NCBI GenBank assembly: GCA_964550465.1
Contig: CAZJZH010000010.1
Coordinates: 1 to 22,889 of the forward strand
DNA: 22,889 nucleotides
Source: CAZJZH01 sp964550465
Lineage (GTDB): Bacteria; Patescibacteriota; Patescibacteriia; JACRDY01
Reading direction: 5' to 3'
Part shown: piece by piece, positions 1 through 6,745 of the stretch
Position numbering within the stretch: the stretch's first letter is position 1
How the letters are laid out: the number at the start of each line of letters is the position of its first letter
Made by a program: the position numbers and the translations under genes
The notes under the pieces: model-generated
What the model saw: the letters and a program-made list of their open reading frames with translations, nothing else
The model's database searches: none
Told to the model about the DNA's origin: nothing

Positions 1-126
1 CTCCAAGGGAAGTTTTTCGTTTATGCGGCAGATACGGGATATGGCACGCCCATGAAGGTTGTTTATCTGGTATCCCCTATCTCAAATAAAAAGCGGCCTC
101 AAGAGACTAGCCCCAAAACTGTGTAA
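1..126 (+). CDS. Possible C-terminal end of an unknown protein (partial)
   Basis: A reading frame is open from the first base to a TAA at 124-126, giving 41 residues with a plausible protein composition (for example KFFVYAADTGYG and MKVVYLV). The gene would start outside the window. I recognise no family. An open frame of this length arises by chance fairly often, so the call is weak. No T-tract terminator follows it on the + strand, and the next gene faces it. Confidence 0.33.
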   Translation, partial: LQGKFFVYAADTGYGTPMKVVYLVSPISNKKRPQETSPKTV

Positions 127-183
127 TACAAGGGTGTCAACAAGAGGTCCGCACAGGCAGTATACTAGATTTTTCTTAAGCTG

Positions 184-217
184 AAAATAAAAAGAAACCC
201 GAGGAAAAATCCTCGGG
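184..217 (-). terminator. Intrinsic terminator of the orphan gene at 227-796
   Basis: CCCGAGGA (198-205) and TCCTCGGG (210-217) form a perfect 8-bp stem with a 4-base loop. Read on the minus strand it is followed by a T-rich tract (complement of 184-197). It lies 10 bases after the stop codon of the upstream minus-strand gene. Confidence 0.8.
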
Positions 218-226
218 CCATGTTTG

Positions 227-796
227 CTAGTCGTGCAGAAGCGGACCGATCGAGGGCGACCACGGGCCACCATCTTCATGGTGATACACTGTGATCTCCC
301 ACCGTTCGCCGCCCATCTCATAGAAGAGGTGCTGACTCTTGCCATCCGGCAACTCTTCATCACCCGGGCAGTATTTGCCCAGCGGGATGTGAAAAGTGTG
401 CGATGGCACCTGCCGTTGGTACCAGTGGACGATTGTGTCATCGTACAACCCGGTGAAATCCAACGATTCACCCGCCAAAGACGGACGAGTGAAGCAGTCG
501 AGCCGCTGGCCGCCCTTGCTGCACTTGCCAACATAGCGCCAATCAGCAGAAGCACCGTAGCACTTCAACCGTCGTTCAACGGTCTTGCCTTCCGGCGACG
601 CAGGATCAACGGTCTTCTTCAATCCATTCGGGAAATGGATCAATAAGGTATCGTCGTCCAGCTCAACAGCCTCCGGCATACCATTGAATTCAGCGCTGCG
701 AACAGCAGCGCCGGGACCGTATTCCCGGAGCGTGATGCCCGCATAGCACTTCGACATCAGAAGCTCCGTGGCGATTTTTTTGCCATAGCACGTCAT
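227..796 (-). CDS. Orphan hypothetical protein, 189 aa
   Basis: I do not recognise this protein. It is soluble, with no signal peptide or membrane segment visible. It has several scattered cysteines (near the N-terminus, then KCYGAS, GKCSKG, LDCF and KYCPGD) and is rich in Trp, His and Gly near its end (HWYQRQ, ERWEITVYHHEDGG), which could mean a disulfide- or metal-stabilised fold. The start was placed at the ATG at 796 because AAGGAG stands 6 bases upstream; the in-frame extension to 874 lacks support. An ATG two codons upstream (802) overlaps the Shine-Dalgarno region and is less likely. It stands alone, with a strong promoter about 240 bases upstream and its own terminator, so it is separately controlled. 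Its strong ribosome site contrasts with the core genes nearby. Confidence 0.75.
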   Translation of the reverse strand: MTCYGKKIATELLMSKCYAGITLREYGPGAAVRSAEFNGMPEAVELDDDTLLIHFPNGLKKTVDPASPEGKTVERRLKCYGASADWRYVGKCSKGGQRLDCFTRPSLAGESLDFTGLYDDTIVHWYQRQVPSHTFHIPLGKYCPGDEELPDGKSQHLFYEMGGERWEITVYHHEDGGPWSPSIGPLLHD

Positions 797-928
797 TGTC
801 ATCTCCTTGGTGATCGCCGCTGGATAGCAGCGTTCTGTTTTGTTGTGGCGCAGTCTGTTCGAACAGCGCACCAACCAGAGATGAGTCCTGCGCCTTGGCT
901 TCTTTCTCGAAAAAAATGGTGTGGGTGC

Positions 929-990
929 GCCCCCCTTTTTTTAGGGGGCTAGGCTAAACGGACTTGCAGTTTCAATGTACTGCCCTCCTT
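929..990 (-). promoter_or_regulatory. Leader element: orphan Shine-Dalgarno, 8-codon uORF and C/G hairpin
   Basis: On the minus strand, within the long leader of the gene at 227-796, AAGGAGG (about 982-988) precedes a TTG that opens a short frame reading MKLQVRLA then TAG. The stop abuts a hairpin of GCCCCC (minus 949-944) with GGGGGC (934-929) and an A-rich loop; a run of seven Ts follows about 12 bases later. The layout resembles a leader peptide with an attenuator-like hairpin. No ATG lies at a proper distance from this strong ribosome site. The function is inferred. Confidence 0.4.
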
Positions 991-1038
991 ATCATCTTAA
1001 ACGGTGAATATTGGGCGTCCTCTGATGAGGGTGTTAGT

Positions 1039-1067
1039 ATATTATCATATTTAAATAATTTTGTCAA
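1039..1067 (-). promoter_or_regulatory. Promoter for the orphan gene at 227-796
   Basis: On the minus strand TTGACA (1067-1062) and TAATAT (1044-1039) are 17 bases apart in very AT-rich DNA; an overlapping GATAAT gives a 15-base spacing. The predicted start is near 1032, leaving a leader of about 235 bases. The gene-free stretch 797-1156 therefore holds this promoter, the structured leader and the topA terminator region. Confidence 0.65.
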
Positions 1068-1085
1068 TAGATTTGATTTTTCCCT

Positions 1086-1127
1086 AAAAATAGCGAAAAC
1101 CCCTATTTTTCACAAACAGAGGTTTTC
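1086..1127 (-). terminator. Probable topA terminator with two alternative hairpins
   Basis: AAAAATAG (1086-1093) pairs with CTATTTTT (1103-1110), giving a stem that ends in Ts on the minus strand. GAAAACC (1095-1101) can instead pair with GGTTTTC (1121-1127). The two stems exclude each other. The position, about 30-70 bases after the topA stop, suits a terminator, but the stems are AT-rich and weak. Confidence 0.4.
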
Positions 1128-1156
1128 TGAACTACGCGTAAATATACTCGCTACAG

Positions 1157-3424
1157 TCAAGCGCTTACTTTTTTTCTGCCGCCCTTACCGGCCTTCTTTT
1201 TTTCTAACAATTCTTTACAATCCTCCACTGTTAATTTTTCTGGCTCGACATCTTTTGGCACTTTGGCATTGACCTTACCGTCAGTCACATAGGGACCAAA
1301 GCGACCGGTTTTAACCTGGATACCCTCCGCCTTAAAATCAGCAATCAAAGCTTTCTGTTTCTTTTCTTTCTGTTCAGCCATGATTTCTTGAACACGCTCC
1401 AGCGTCACGGTGTATGGATCATCATCCTCACCCAGTGAATAAAAGGTACCATCACATTTAGCGTACGGACCAAAGCGACCAATAGCTACTTCGATGGCAT
1501 TGCCATCGGCATCAGCCCCAACGGTTCGCGGTAGTGATAGATATTTTAAGGCGTCCTGCAGCGTGACTTTTTGTAACGGCTTACCTTTTGGAATAGAAGC
1601 AAACTTTGGCTTTTCGCCATCTTCCTTGGCTTCGCCTAACTGCACGTAGGGACCAAAGCGACCAACCTTCACAAAAATCGGCTCTTTGGTGTCTGGGTCA
1701 GTGCCCAACTCTTGCACCTCGGCAATATCTTTTTTGGACAACTCTTCACTCTTCTTATCTAAGTTCTCAATAAACGGCTGGTAGAATTCTTCAATCACTC
1801 CCTGCCATTTTTGTTTACCTTCAGCCACTTCGTCAAAGTCTTCTTCGATATCAGCGGTGAAATCATAATCAACCACCTTAGGGAAATGCTCCACCAGTAA
1901 GTCATTGACCAGCATGGCAATATCCATCGGCACCAGCTTACGCCCATCACGCTCAACATAACCGCGGGTGATGATAGTGTTAATCGTCGGCGCGTAGGTG
2001 GACGGCCGACCAATCCCCTTTTCTTCCAAGGCTTTAACTAGGCTAGCATCAGAATAATAGGCCGGTGGTTTGGTGAAATGCTGCTCGGGCGTCACCTGCT
2101 GACAATCAACGGCTTGCTGCTCTGTGACCGGTGGCAGCTCAGTTTCTTTAACATCGAGCGGATAGACTGCCAAGAAACCACGTTCTAAGATCATCTGACC
2201 GGTAGCCTTAAACTGGTGCTTACCGGTTGATGCATCAATAATAATAGTAGTCTGAGCTAACTTGGCCGGCGCCATTTGGGTGGCCACTGCTCGTTGCCAA
2301 ATCAAGCGATAGAGCTTGAGCTGCTGAGCAGATAGTTTAGTCGCTAAGCTGTCCGGTGTCAGGCGAACGTCAGTAGGGCGGATCGCTTCATGGGCTTCTT
2401 GAGCGCCTTTGGCCTTACCCTTAAACTGTCGCACTCGTTCAAACAAATATTCCTGGCCATACTGCTGCTCGATAAAATCCCTAGCCTGACCAATAAACTG
2501 ACCCGACAGATTGAGCGAGTCGGTACGCATGTAGGTAATCAAACCACCAGCCCCTTCGCCAGTGTCTAGACCTTCGTACAACTGCTGAGCCACCATCATA
2601 GTTTGCTTAGCAGAAAAGCCTAAGCGGCGGTTGGCTTCTTGTTGCAGTGTAGAAGTACGGAACGGCGCTAGTGGGTTACGAGCCTGCTCAGTCTGTTCAA
2701 TGCTACTGATAGTATAGCTAGCATCTTTGAGGGCCTCTACCACTGCTGTGGCTTGGTCAGTATTGGTAATAGAAAACTTCTCCAGCTGCTGGCCATTCAT
2801 ACTAAAGAGGTTGGCGGCAAAGACCTTGCCCTCCGCGTTCATCTCGGCCTCAATCGTCCAGTACTCTTCAGGGTTAAAGGCGTCAATCTCTCGCTGCCGT
2901 TCCACGATCAAACGCACCGCTACCGATTGGACACGCCCAGCCGACAAGCCGCGAGCTACCTTTTTCCACAAAAACGGTGACAGCTTATACCCCACTAAAC
3001 GGTCCAGCACGCGACGAGCCTGCTGAGCGTCAACCAAGTGTTTATCAATAGTTCGTGGCTGTTCTAAGGCCGCCATGATGGCTGGCTTGGTGATTTCATG
3101 AAAGGTGATCCGCTTGTGAGCGTCATTAGGTAACTCAAAGGCTTGAGCTAAATGCCAAGCAATAGCTTCCCCCTCGCGGTCTTCGTCAGTAGCGTACAGC
3201 ACTTCATCAGCCTTAGCCGCCTTCTTCTTCAGGGCAGTTAATCGCTTCTGATTAGCCTTAGGAATAATATAGGTTGGTTCAAAATTTTTCTCCACATCAA
3301 CGCCCAGCTTACTCTTTGGTAAATCACGGACATGGCCATAGGAAGACTCGACCGTGTACTCTTTACCGAGAAAACGGCTGATAGTCTTAGCTTTGGTGGG
3401 AGATTCGACAATGACTAACTTCAT
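1157..3424 (-). CDS. topA: DNA topoisomerase I (type IA), 755 aa
   Basis: TopA relaxes negative supercoils by cutting one strand through a tyrosine. The Toprim domain is at the N-terminus (KLVIVESPTKAKTI with Glu7; acidic motif ATDEDREGE with Asp80/Asp82). The cleavage-domain motif LITYMRTDS puts the catalytic Tyr at 298. The C-terminus has three copies of a GRFGPY repeat instead of cysteine zinc ribbons, and ends in a Lys-rich tail. The usual bacterial enzyme is longer because of its zinc fingers. The start at 3424 is chosen because the domain begins there; an in-frame ATG at 3478 would translate a palindrome. No Shine-Dalgarno precedes the ATG. The gene follows dprA by 113 bases, a common pairing, but has its own likely promoter inside the end of dprA. 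The leader is almost entirely the heptad hairpin. Confidence 0.97.
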   Translation of the reverse strand: MKLVIVESPTKAKTISRFLGKEYTVESSYGHVRDLPKSKLGVDVEKNFEPTYIIPKANQKRLTALKKKAAKADEVLYATDEDREGEAIAWHLAQAFELPNDAHKRITFHEITKPAIMAALEQPRTIDKHLVDAQQARRVLDRLVGYKLSPFLWKKVARGLSAGRVQSVAVRLIVERQREIDAFNPEEYWTIEAEMNAEGKVFAANLFSMNGQQLEKFSITNTDQATAVVEALKDASYTISSIEQTEQARNPLAPFRTSTLQQEANRRLGFSAKQTMMVAQQLYEGLDTGEGAGGLITYMRTDSLNLSGQFIGQARDFIEQQYGQEYLFERVRQFKGKAKGAQEAHEAIRPTDVRLTPDSLATKLSAQQLKLYRLIWQRAVATQMAPAKLAQTTIIIDASTGKHQFKATGQMILERGFLAVYPLDVKETELPPVTEQQAVDCQQVTPEQHFTKPPAYYSDASLVKALEEKGIGRPSTYAPTINTIITRGYVERDGRKLVPMDIAMLVNDLLVEHFPKVVDYDFTADIEEDFDEVAEGKQKWQGVIEEFYQPFIENLDKKSEELSKKDIAEVQELGTDPDTKEPIFVKVGRFGPYVQLGEAKEDGEKPKFASIPKGKPLQKVTLQDALKYLSLPRTVGADADGNAIEVAIGRFGPYAKCDGTFYSLGEDDDPYTVTLERVQEIMAEQKEKKQKALIADFKAEGIQVKTGRFGPYVTDGKVNAKVPKDVEPEKLTVEDCKELLEKKKAGKGGRKKVSA

Positions 3425-3432
3425 AGAATAAT

Positions 3433-3503
3433 AGGTATGATGTATGCGGTATGGAGTATGACGGGACAATCCCTGCATACTTCATACGACATACTATATA
3501 CTA
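3433..3503. repeat. Heptad palindrome: four GTATG units facing four CATAC/TATAC units
   Basis: On the + strand, four 7-bp units end in GTATG (units start at 3433, 3440, 3447 and 3454; the last five bases are constant, the first two vary). A core follows, GGGA-CAA-TCCC (3463-3473). Then four units on the inverted side start at 3476, 3483, 3490 and 3497 with CATAC (TATAC in the last). The arms pair as 5-bp helices separated by 2-base mismatched spacers. It ends 9 bases before the topA start codon, in the topA leader. Confidence 0.9.
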
Positions 3504-3512
3504 CAACTGCTA

Positions 3513-3541
3513 TTAGTAACGGAATAGTCAGGACTTGTCAA
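3513..3541 (-). promoter_or_regulatory. Candidate topA promoter
   Basis: On the minus strand TTGACA (3541-3536) and TACTAA (3518-3513) are 17 bases apart, overlapping the dprA stop. The start would be near 3506, so the transcript would begin immediately before the heptad palindrome. Confidence 0.5.
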
Positions 3542-4632
3542 ATACGACTGCCAATCCAGCGGTAGCGCTGACCGCCCAGCGCCTCAATACTACCGACCAA
3601 CTCCAGCTCCACTAACTGGGCATTAATAGTGGCGCTGTCTTGGTTTTCCGCTGCCGTAATGTCATCAATATGGTGCGGCTGGCCATCACTGAGAATAGCT
3701 AAGGGACAATCAACAGCCGGTTGCAGCGGTAGCTGCTGATCAAGTGATAAGGCTGTTAAAATATCTTGACTACTCTGAACCAAGCCAGCCCCTTTGGTGA
3801 TCAAATCATGCGTCCCCGCGCTGGTCTGACTAAAAATACTACCCGGCACGGCCAAGACATCGCGGTTTTCCTCCAGTGCCCAGCGGGCGGTGATAAGCGC
3901 CCCACTCTTAGCCGCCGCCTCTACTACCAGCGTCGTCTGAGCGGAGCCGGCAATGATGCGGTTACGCACCGGAAAGGTGCTGGTATCCCCTGCCACCTCC
4001 GGCAGCAGTTCACTGATGATCATACCACCGGCAGCGATAATCTGGTCTGCTAATGCTCGTTTGCGTGATGGTAGCGTGGCAATGCCTTGGCCCAACACCG
4101 CCACGGTTAGCCCGTCCGCAGCTAGTGCGGCTTGAGCAGCTGCTTGGTCAATGCCATGCGCTAAGCCGGAAACGATGGTTACCCCAGCCGCTGCCACCGG
4201 CTGAATCAGCTGACTGGTGGCAGTGATGCCGTACTGACTAGCTTGCCGACTACCGACCACCGCCAAGCTTGGTCCGGACCAATCACACCGACCCTGACTA
4301 AACAGCAACAGTGGTGGGGTGTGCGTGGCGCGCAGCAAGGGTGGGTAGCGTGGATCATCAATGGTGAAATAATCAATCTGCTGCTGTCGTATTACTGTAT
4401 GGATGCGACGCAGCGAAAGCTGGTGGCGGCTAGCTACTACTTGGTGGGCTAAAGACAACGGTATGTCCGCTGCATACAATTGGCCTGCATCAGCCATAAA
4501 AAAGTCCCGCGAGGTGGGGCAGGCCGCCACAATTCGTCGCATCCGGCCCGGTCCTATGCCAGGCAGCTGCAACAACAGCAGTAAATAGTCGGGGTCGAGT
4601 GGCAAATGAGTTGGTATTGACAGTTTATTCAT
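3538..4632 (-). CDS. dprA: DNA processing protein DprA/Smf, 364 aa
   Basis: DprA binds incoming single-stranded DNA and loads RecA during transformation or recombination. An N-terminal helix-hairpin-helix-like segment (LPGIGPGRMRRIV) is followed by the Rossmann-fold DprA domain with the family motifs AVVGSRQASQYG, SGLAHGID, FPVRNRIIAG, VVEAAAKSGALITA, RDVLAVPG and HDLITKGAGL. A C-terminal winged-helix segment ends the protein. The length is usual for the family. The ATG at 4632 has no Shine-Dalgarno. topA follows on the same strand. A + strand promoter lies over its first codons, so transcription is divergent or overlapping here. Confidence 0.95.
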   Translation of the reverse strand: MNKLSIPTHLPLDPDYLLLLLQLPGIGPGRMRRIVAACPTSRDFFMADAGQLYAADIPLSLAHQVVASRHQLSLRRIHTVIRQQQIDYFTIDDPRYPPLLRATHTPPLLLFSQGRCDWSGPSLAVVGSRQASQYGITATSQLIQPVAAAGVTIVSGLAHGIDQAAAQAALAADGLTVAVLGQGIATLPSRKRALADQIIAAGGMIISELLPEVAGDTSTFPVRNRIIAGSAQTTLVVEAAAKSGALITARWALEENRDVLAVPGSIFSQTSAGTHDLITKGAGLVQSSQDILTALSLDQQLPLQPAVDCPLAILSDGQPHHIDDITAAENQDSATINAQLVELELVGSIEALGGQRYRWIGSRI

Positions 4633-4645
4633 AATCTGCTAATGT
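4617..4645 (+). promoter_or_regulatory. Promoter of the candidate small RNA
   Basis: TTGACA (4617-4622), a 17-base spacer, then TAATGT (4640-4645). The -35 hexamer overlaps the first codons of the opposing dprA gene. The predicted transcription start is near 4652. Confidence 0.55.
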
Positions 4646-4651
4646 CCAATG

Positions 4652-4843
4652 ACGTTCAAATAGCGTACTACAAGACCTTTAAACACTGCCTAAAAAGCTA
4701 CTTCTTCCCGCCGGTGGCAACATCAGAGACATCCCTCCTACCTTTGATGCCCGCCCCGGCAGGAAGGTGTGGCTTGCCACACCCCAAGGTTTAACCCAAA
4801 ACGCCGATCACCACATCTCTCGAGATGTGGTGTTTGGTTTTTA
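4652..4843 (+). ncRNA. Candidate structured small RNA (about 190 nt) with an anti-Shine-Dalgarno loop
   Basis: Between a good + strand promoter and a strong intrinsic terminator there is no convincing ORF but clear structure. A long imperfect hairpin runs from CTTCCCGCCGG (4704-4714) to CCGGCAGGAAG (4756-4766); inside it ATCAGAG (4722-4728) pairs with CTTTGAT (4742-4748). Its 13-base apical loop (4729-4741) contains CCCTCCT. A second hairpin, GGTGTGG (4766-4772) with CCACACC (4777-4783), and the terminator hairpin follow. It matches no RNA I know: I could not find SRP, RNase P, tmRNA or 6S signatures. It could instead be a leader whose terminator controls the gene at 4912, but that gene has its own promoter. 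This stretch accounts for the gene-free 4633-4911. Confidence 0.5.
4809..4843 (+). terminator. Strong intrinsic terminator of the candidate small RNA
   Basis: CACCACATCTC (4809-4819) pairs perfectly with GAGATGTGGTG (4822-4832), followed by a T-rich tract (4833-4842). No + strand protein gene precedes it, so it most likely ends a noncoding transcript. Confidence 0.85.
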
Positions 4844-4872
4844 TTGACAATATAGTTAAGACATGATATTCT
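4844..4872 (+). promoter_or_regulatory. Promoter for the gene at 4912
   Basis: TTGACA (4844-4849), a 17-base spacer, then TATTCT (4867-4872), directly after the terminator T-tract. The start would be near 4879, leaving a leader of about 33 bases with AGAGGAGG at 4898-4905. Confidence 0.75.
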
Positions 4873-4911
4873 GTAGCATCTGCACCATCAATACCCCAGA
4901 GGAGGAATAGT

Positions 4912-5271
4912 ATGAAGAAGCAGCCATGGCTAGAGGTGCTGTTGATGCATCTAGACACAGAGGTTCGACGATTACCAATTCACAGTAAGCCAACAGACAC
5001 TGCTGACGAACACACTGTGCGGACACTGTTAAAGGTGTTACGGCAAGCTAGCATTCCAGCCAAAGATCGACGGTGGGTGTTGAGTCAGCTCAATGATCTT
5101 TTGCGACGCGTCGAGACAAGTTCATCGCCCTCGGGCCGTCAGGCGCGCGCCATGATCAAAGATGTTATGGCGTCATTGCAGCTAACCCTGAAACACACAA
5201 AAAAGAAACGAACAAAAAAGCGCCGCTGGTTCCCTTGGGCTATGTTGAGCCGAAGGCAACAAACTGCTTAG
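4912..5271 (+). CDS. Orphan small basic protein, 119 aa
   Basis: No family recognised. The protein is helical and soluble, with leucine-rich stretches (WLEVLLMHL, VRTLLKVLRQ, LSQLNDLLRRVE). It ends in a strongly basic tail (KHTKKKRTKKRRWFPW) that could bind nucleic acid or a membrane surface; that is inference. The ATG at 4912 has a near-perfect Shine-Dalgarno (AGAGGAGG) 6 bases upstream. It is a single-gene unit with its own promoter and terminator. The terminator is nearly identical to that of the next gene, suggesting the two units share a history or expression class. Confidence 0.78.
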   Translation: MKKQPWLEVLLMHLDTEVRRLPIHSKPTDTADEHTVRTLLKVLRQASIPAKDRRWVLSQLNDLLRRVETSSSPSGRQARAMIKDVMASLQLTLKHTKKKRTKKRRWFPWAMLSRRQQTA

Positions 5272-5302
5272 TGGCTGATCAATGTCACTGATGCGATCAC
5301 AC

Positions 5303-5334
5303 AACACCCCCGACTTGTCGGGGGTGTTTAGTTT
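5303..5334 (+). terminator. Intrinsic terminator, copy 1 of a repeated terminator
   Basis: AACACCCCCGA (5303-5313), loop CTTG, TCGGGGGTGTT (5318-5328), then TAGTTTATT. The hairpin and flanks are almost identical to the terminator at 6685-6716. Confidence 0.9.
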
Positions 5335-5344
5335 ATTCAAAATA

Positions 5345-5373
5345 TTGACAAAACAAAAAAATTTTGATAATAA
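5345..5373 (+). promoter_or_regulatory. Promoter for the membrane protein gene at 5440
   Basis: TTGACA (5345-5350), a 17-base A/T-rich spacer, then TAATAA (5368-5373). Other weak -10 candidates lie just downstream (TATTAT at 5376-5381). The leader is about 60 bases with GGAGG at 5428-5432. Confidence 0.6.
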
Positions 5374-5439
5374 AGTATTATCTACGAAGCTATGTTCGCT
5401 AGTGTTCTTTTCAGAAACATCCACACGGAGGTAACCATC

Positions 5440-5763
5440 ATGACAGACAATCGATCAAGCAGTGCTCGCAATTTACTGGGCAGCTTCTTAGGTGGTCTAC
5501 TCGGTATCTTGGCCTGCGCGTACGTAGCGCCAGCCGCTTTGCCAATCGGCGCTTTCCTGGGCGTCATCATAGGCTGGTGGGCTGGTGATATCGCTCACCT
5601 GTGCGTAACCGCCTTTCAGTATGGCATCACTACCTGGCAAAAATTTCTGCTGGCATTACATCGCGTCGGCAGACTCGAACAGGAGCCAGGGGTCTCGCTT
5701 GGCTGGCTAAGGCGCAGGCAACTTATCACCAAGGTTTATACGTACTACTGCTGGCAGGGTTGA
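5440..5763 (+). CDS. Orphan membrane protein, N-terminal part of a frameshifted gene
   Basis: The start ATG at 5440 follows GGAGGT with good spacing. The product begins with a short polar stretch, then a hydrophobic Gly/Ala-rich segment (LGSFLGGLLGILACAYVAPAALPIGAFLGVIIGWW) that looks like a membrane hairpin. Sensible sequence continues to about LHRVGRLEQEPG (near 5690), after which the frame becomes Arg-rich and stops at 5763. The natural continuation is in the -1 frame (see the next entry). A single missing G in the GGGG run at 5689-5692 would restore one protein of about 410 residues. No family recognised. Confidence 0.65.
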   Translation: MTDNRSSSARNLLGSFLGGLLGILACAYVAPAALPIGAFLGVIIGWWAGDIAHLCVTAFQYGITTWQKFLLALHRVGRLEQEPGVSLGWLRRRQLITKVYTYYCWQG

Positions 5764-6668
5764 TTCTACTGACCCCGTTGCTGGCAGGATTCTGGATCAT
5801 CAAGCTACTCTATCGCGGTATTGCAGTATTCGCTAAAGCAACATCATTGTTGCCTGGTCGAGCATACCGCTGGGCGCAGCATGAGCCTAATGTTGCACTG
5901 ATGCTATCCGTAGCTGCCGTCTTGACTGGTGGTCTGCTCAATTTCGCCGCCATCGTCCTGCTATATGATTGGCCTACTACCCTCACAGTGGGAACAATGA
6001 CGCAGTCACGAATAGAGCCTTTTGCTGCTCCCCGCGTTGTGGAAACGGCCTTCATTTTCACTCTCTTCTTAACCACAATCGGTGCTATCAAAATTTGCGC
6101 TCGCGGGTTAACAGCTGAAGAGTCCATGGCCAACTTTTACCAACGGTGGGAGCAATACTCGCGACAAACGGCCGTCGAATATTACTGCCGCCAGCTGGTT
6201 AACTTCTTTTGGTCGGAAGTAGTCGCCATTCTGTCCATCGTGCTCAGTCTGGCGTATTGGCTAACCCTTGGCGGTGGATTACTGGTGTTCGTGGTGGTAC
6301 CAGCAGCTACCGTGATCAACTTCCTCAATGGCATGTACGGTATTGCCCAACGGTCTGCCCACTGGTGGTGTTTTGGTGTCACGCTTACCATCACTGCTCT
6401 ATCCGGGTTACTGTTTCACCGGTACTTCGTTGATCCAACCATGGTCTGGCTGGTCGCATTAGGCACTGGCTCAGTCAGTGGCCTGGCAACCGAAGGCTTG
6501 CGTCGCCTAGGTCTGTGGTGGGGCAATAGCCAGCACGGCTCGCGCTGGCTAACCGTTGGCGATTGGCCGGAAATCGCTGGTGATTTTGCACCAAACACTT
6601 GGAAACAACTCCAAGATGGATTCATAAAAGGTATCGCTAACCCGACCGAGCGATTCCTCTTCAACTAA
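5601..6668 (+). CDS. Orphan membrane protein, C-terminal part of a frameshifted gene
   Basis: This frame is open from a GTG at 5601, but real coding probably begins near 5690, where it takes over from the frame starting at 5440. Several hydrophobic segments are visible: YVLLLAGLILLTPLLAGFWIIKLL, VALMLSVAAVLTGGLLNFAAIVLL, VETAFIFTLFLTTIGAIKI, VVAILSIVLSLAYWLTLG with GLLVFVVVPAATVI, and a later pair around WWCFGVTLTITALSGLLF. The end is soluble (GDWPEIAGDFAPNTWKQLQDGFIKG). No family is recognised. The GTG has no ribosome site, which supports treating it as the second half of one gene. Whether the shift is a sequencing error, a true mutation or programmed cannot be told here. It ends at the second copy of the repeated terminator. 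Confidence 0.68.
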   Translation: MRNRLSVWHHYLAKISAGITSRRQTRTGARGLAWLAKAQATYHQGLYVLLLAGLILLTPLLAGFWIIKLLYRGIAVFAKATSLLPGRAYRWAQHEPNVALMLSVAAVLTGGLLNFAAIVLLYDWPTTLTVGTMTQSRIEPFAAPRVVETAFIFTLFLTTIGAIKICARGLTAEESMANFYQRWEQYSRQTAVEYYCRQLVNFFWSEVVAILSIVLSLAYWLTLGGGLLVFVVVPAATVINFLNGMYGIAQRSAHWWCFGVTLTITALSGLLFHRYFVDPTMVWLVALGTGSVSGLATEGLRRLGLWWGNSQHGSRWLTVGDWPEIAGDFAPNTWKQLQDGFIKGIANPTERFLFN

Positions 6669-6684
6669 ACACATCAACTAACAC

Positions 6685-6716
6685 AACACCCCCGACTTTT
6701 CGGGGGTGTTTAGTTT
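6685..6716 (+). terminator. Intrinsic terminator, copy 2 of a repeated terminator
   Basis: AACACCCCCGA (6685-6695), loop CTTT, TCGGGGGTGTT (6700-6710), then TAGTTTA. It differs from the copy at 5303 by one loop base and by the end of the tail. Confidence 0.9.
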
Positions 6717-6745
6717 ACATTCGAGGTTTTATCAATCACATACAA

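Noticed and set aside
929..949. Ordinary terminator on the + strand
   Set aside because: The hairpin has its T-run in the loop and no T-tract after it on that strand, and no + strand gene ends there.
964..1272. Plus-strand frame downstream of topA
   Set aside because: It overlaps the orphan gene's promoter and the end of topA, and has no Shine-Dalgarno or recognisable protein.
4680..4750. Short minus-strand peptide after AGGAGG upstream of dprA
   Set aside because: The possible frames are only 14-17 codons, the first ATG is too close to the Shine-Dalgarno, and the AGGAGG is simply the complement of the hairpin loop.
4652..4843. SRP RNA, 6S RNA, RNase P RNA, tmRNA or T-box leader
   Set aside because: None of their signature motifs is seen: no GGAA tetraloop with AGCAG partner, no closing 5'/3' helix with a central bubble, no T-box bulge, and the length is wrong for RNase P and tmRNA.
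5630..5660. Programmed -1 frameshift at the A-run/T-run
   Set aside because: The run CAAAAATTT is not in the phase needed for tandem slippage, and the sequence after it stays sensible in the original frame until about 5690.
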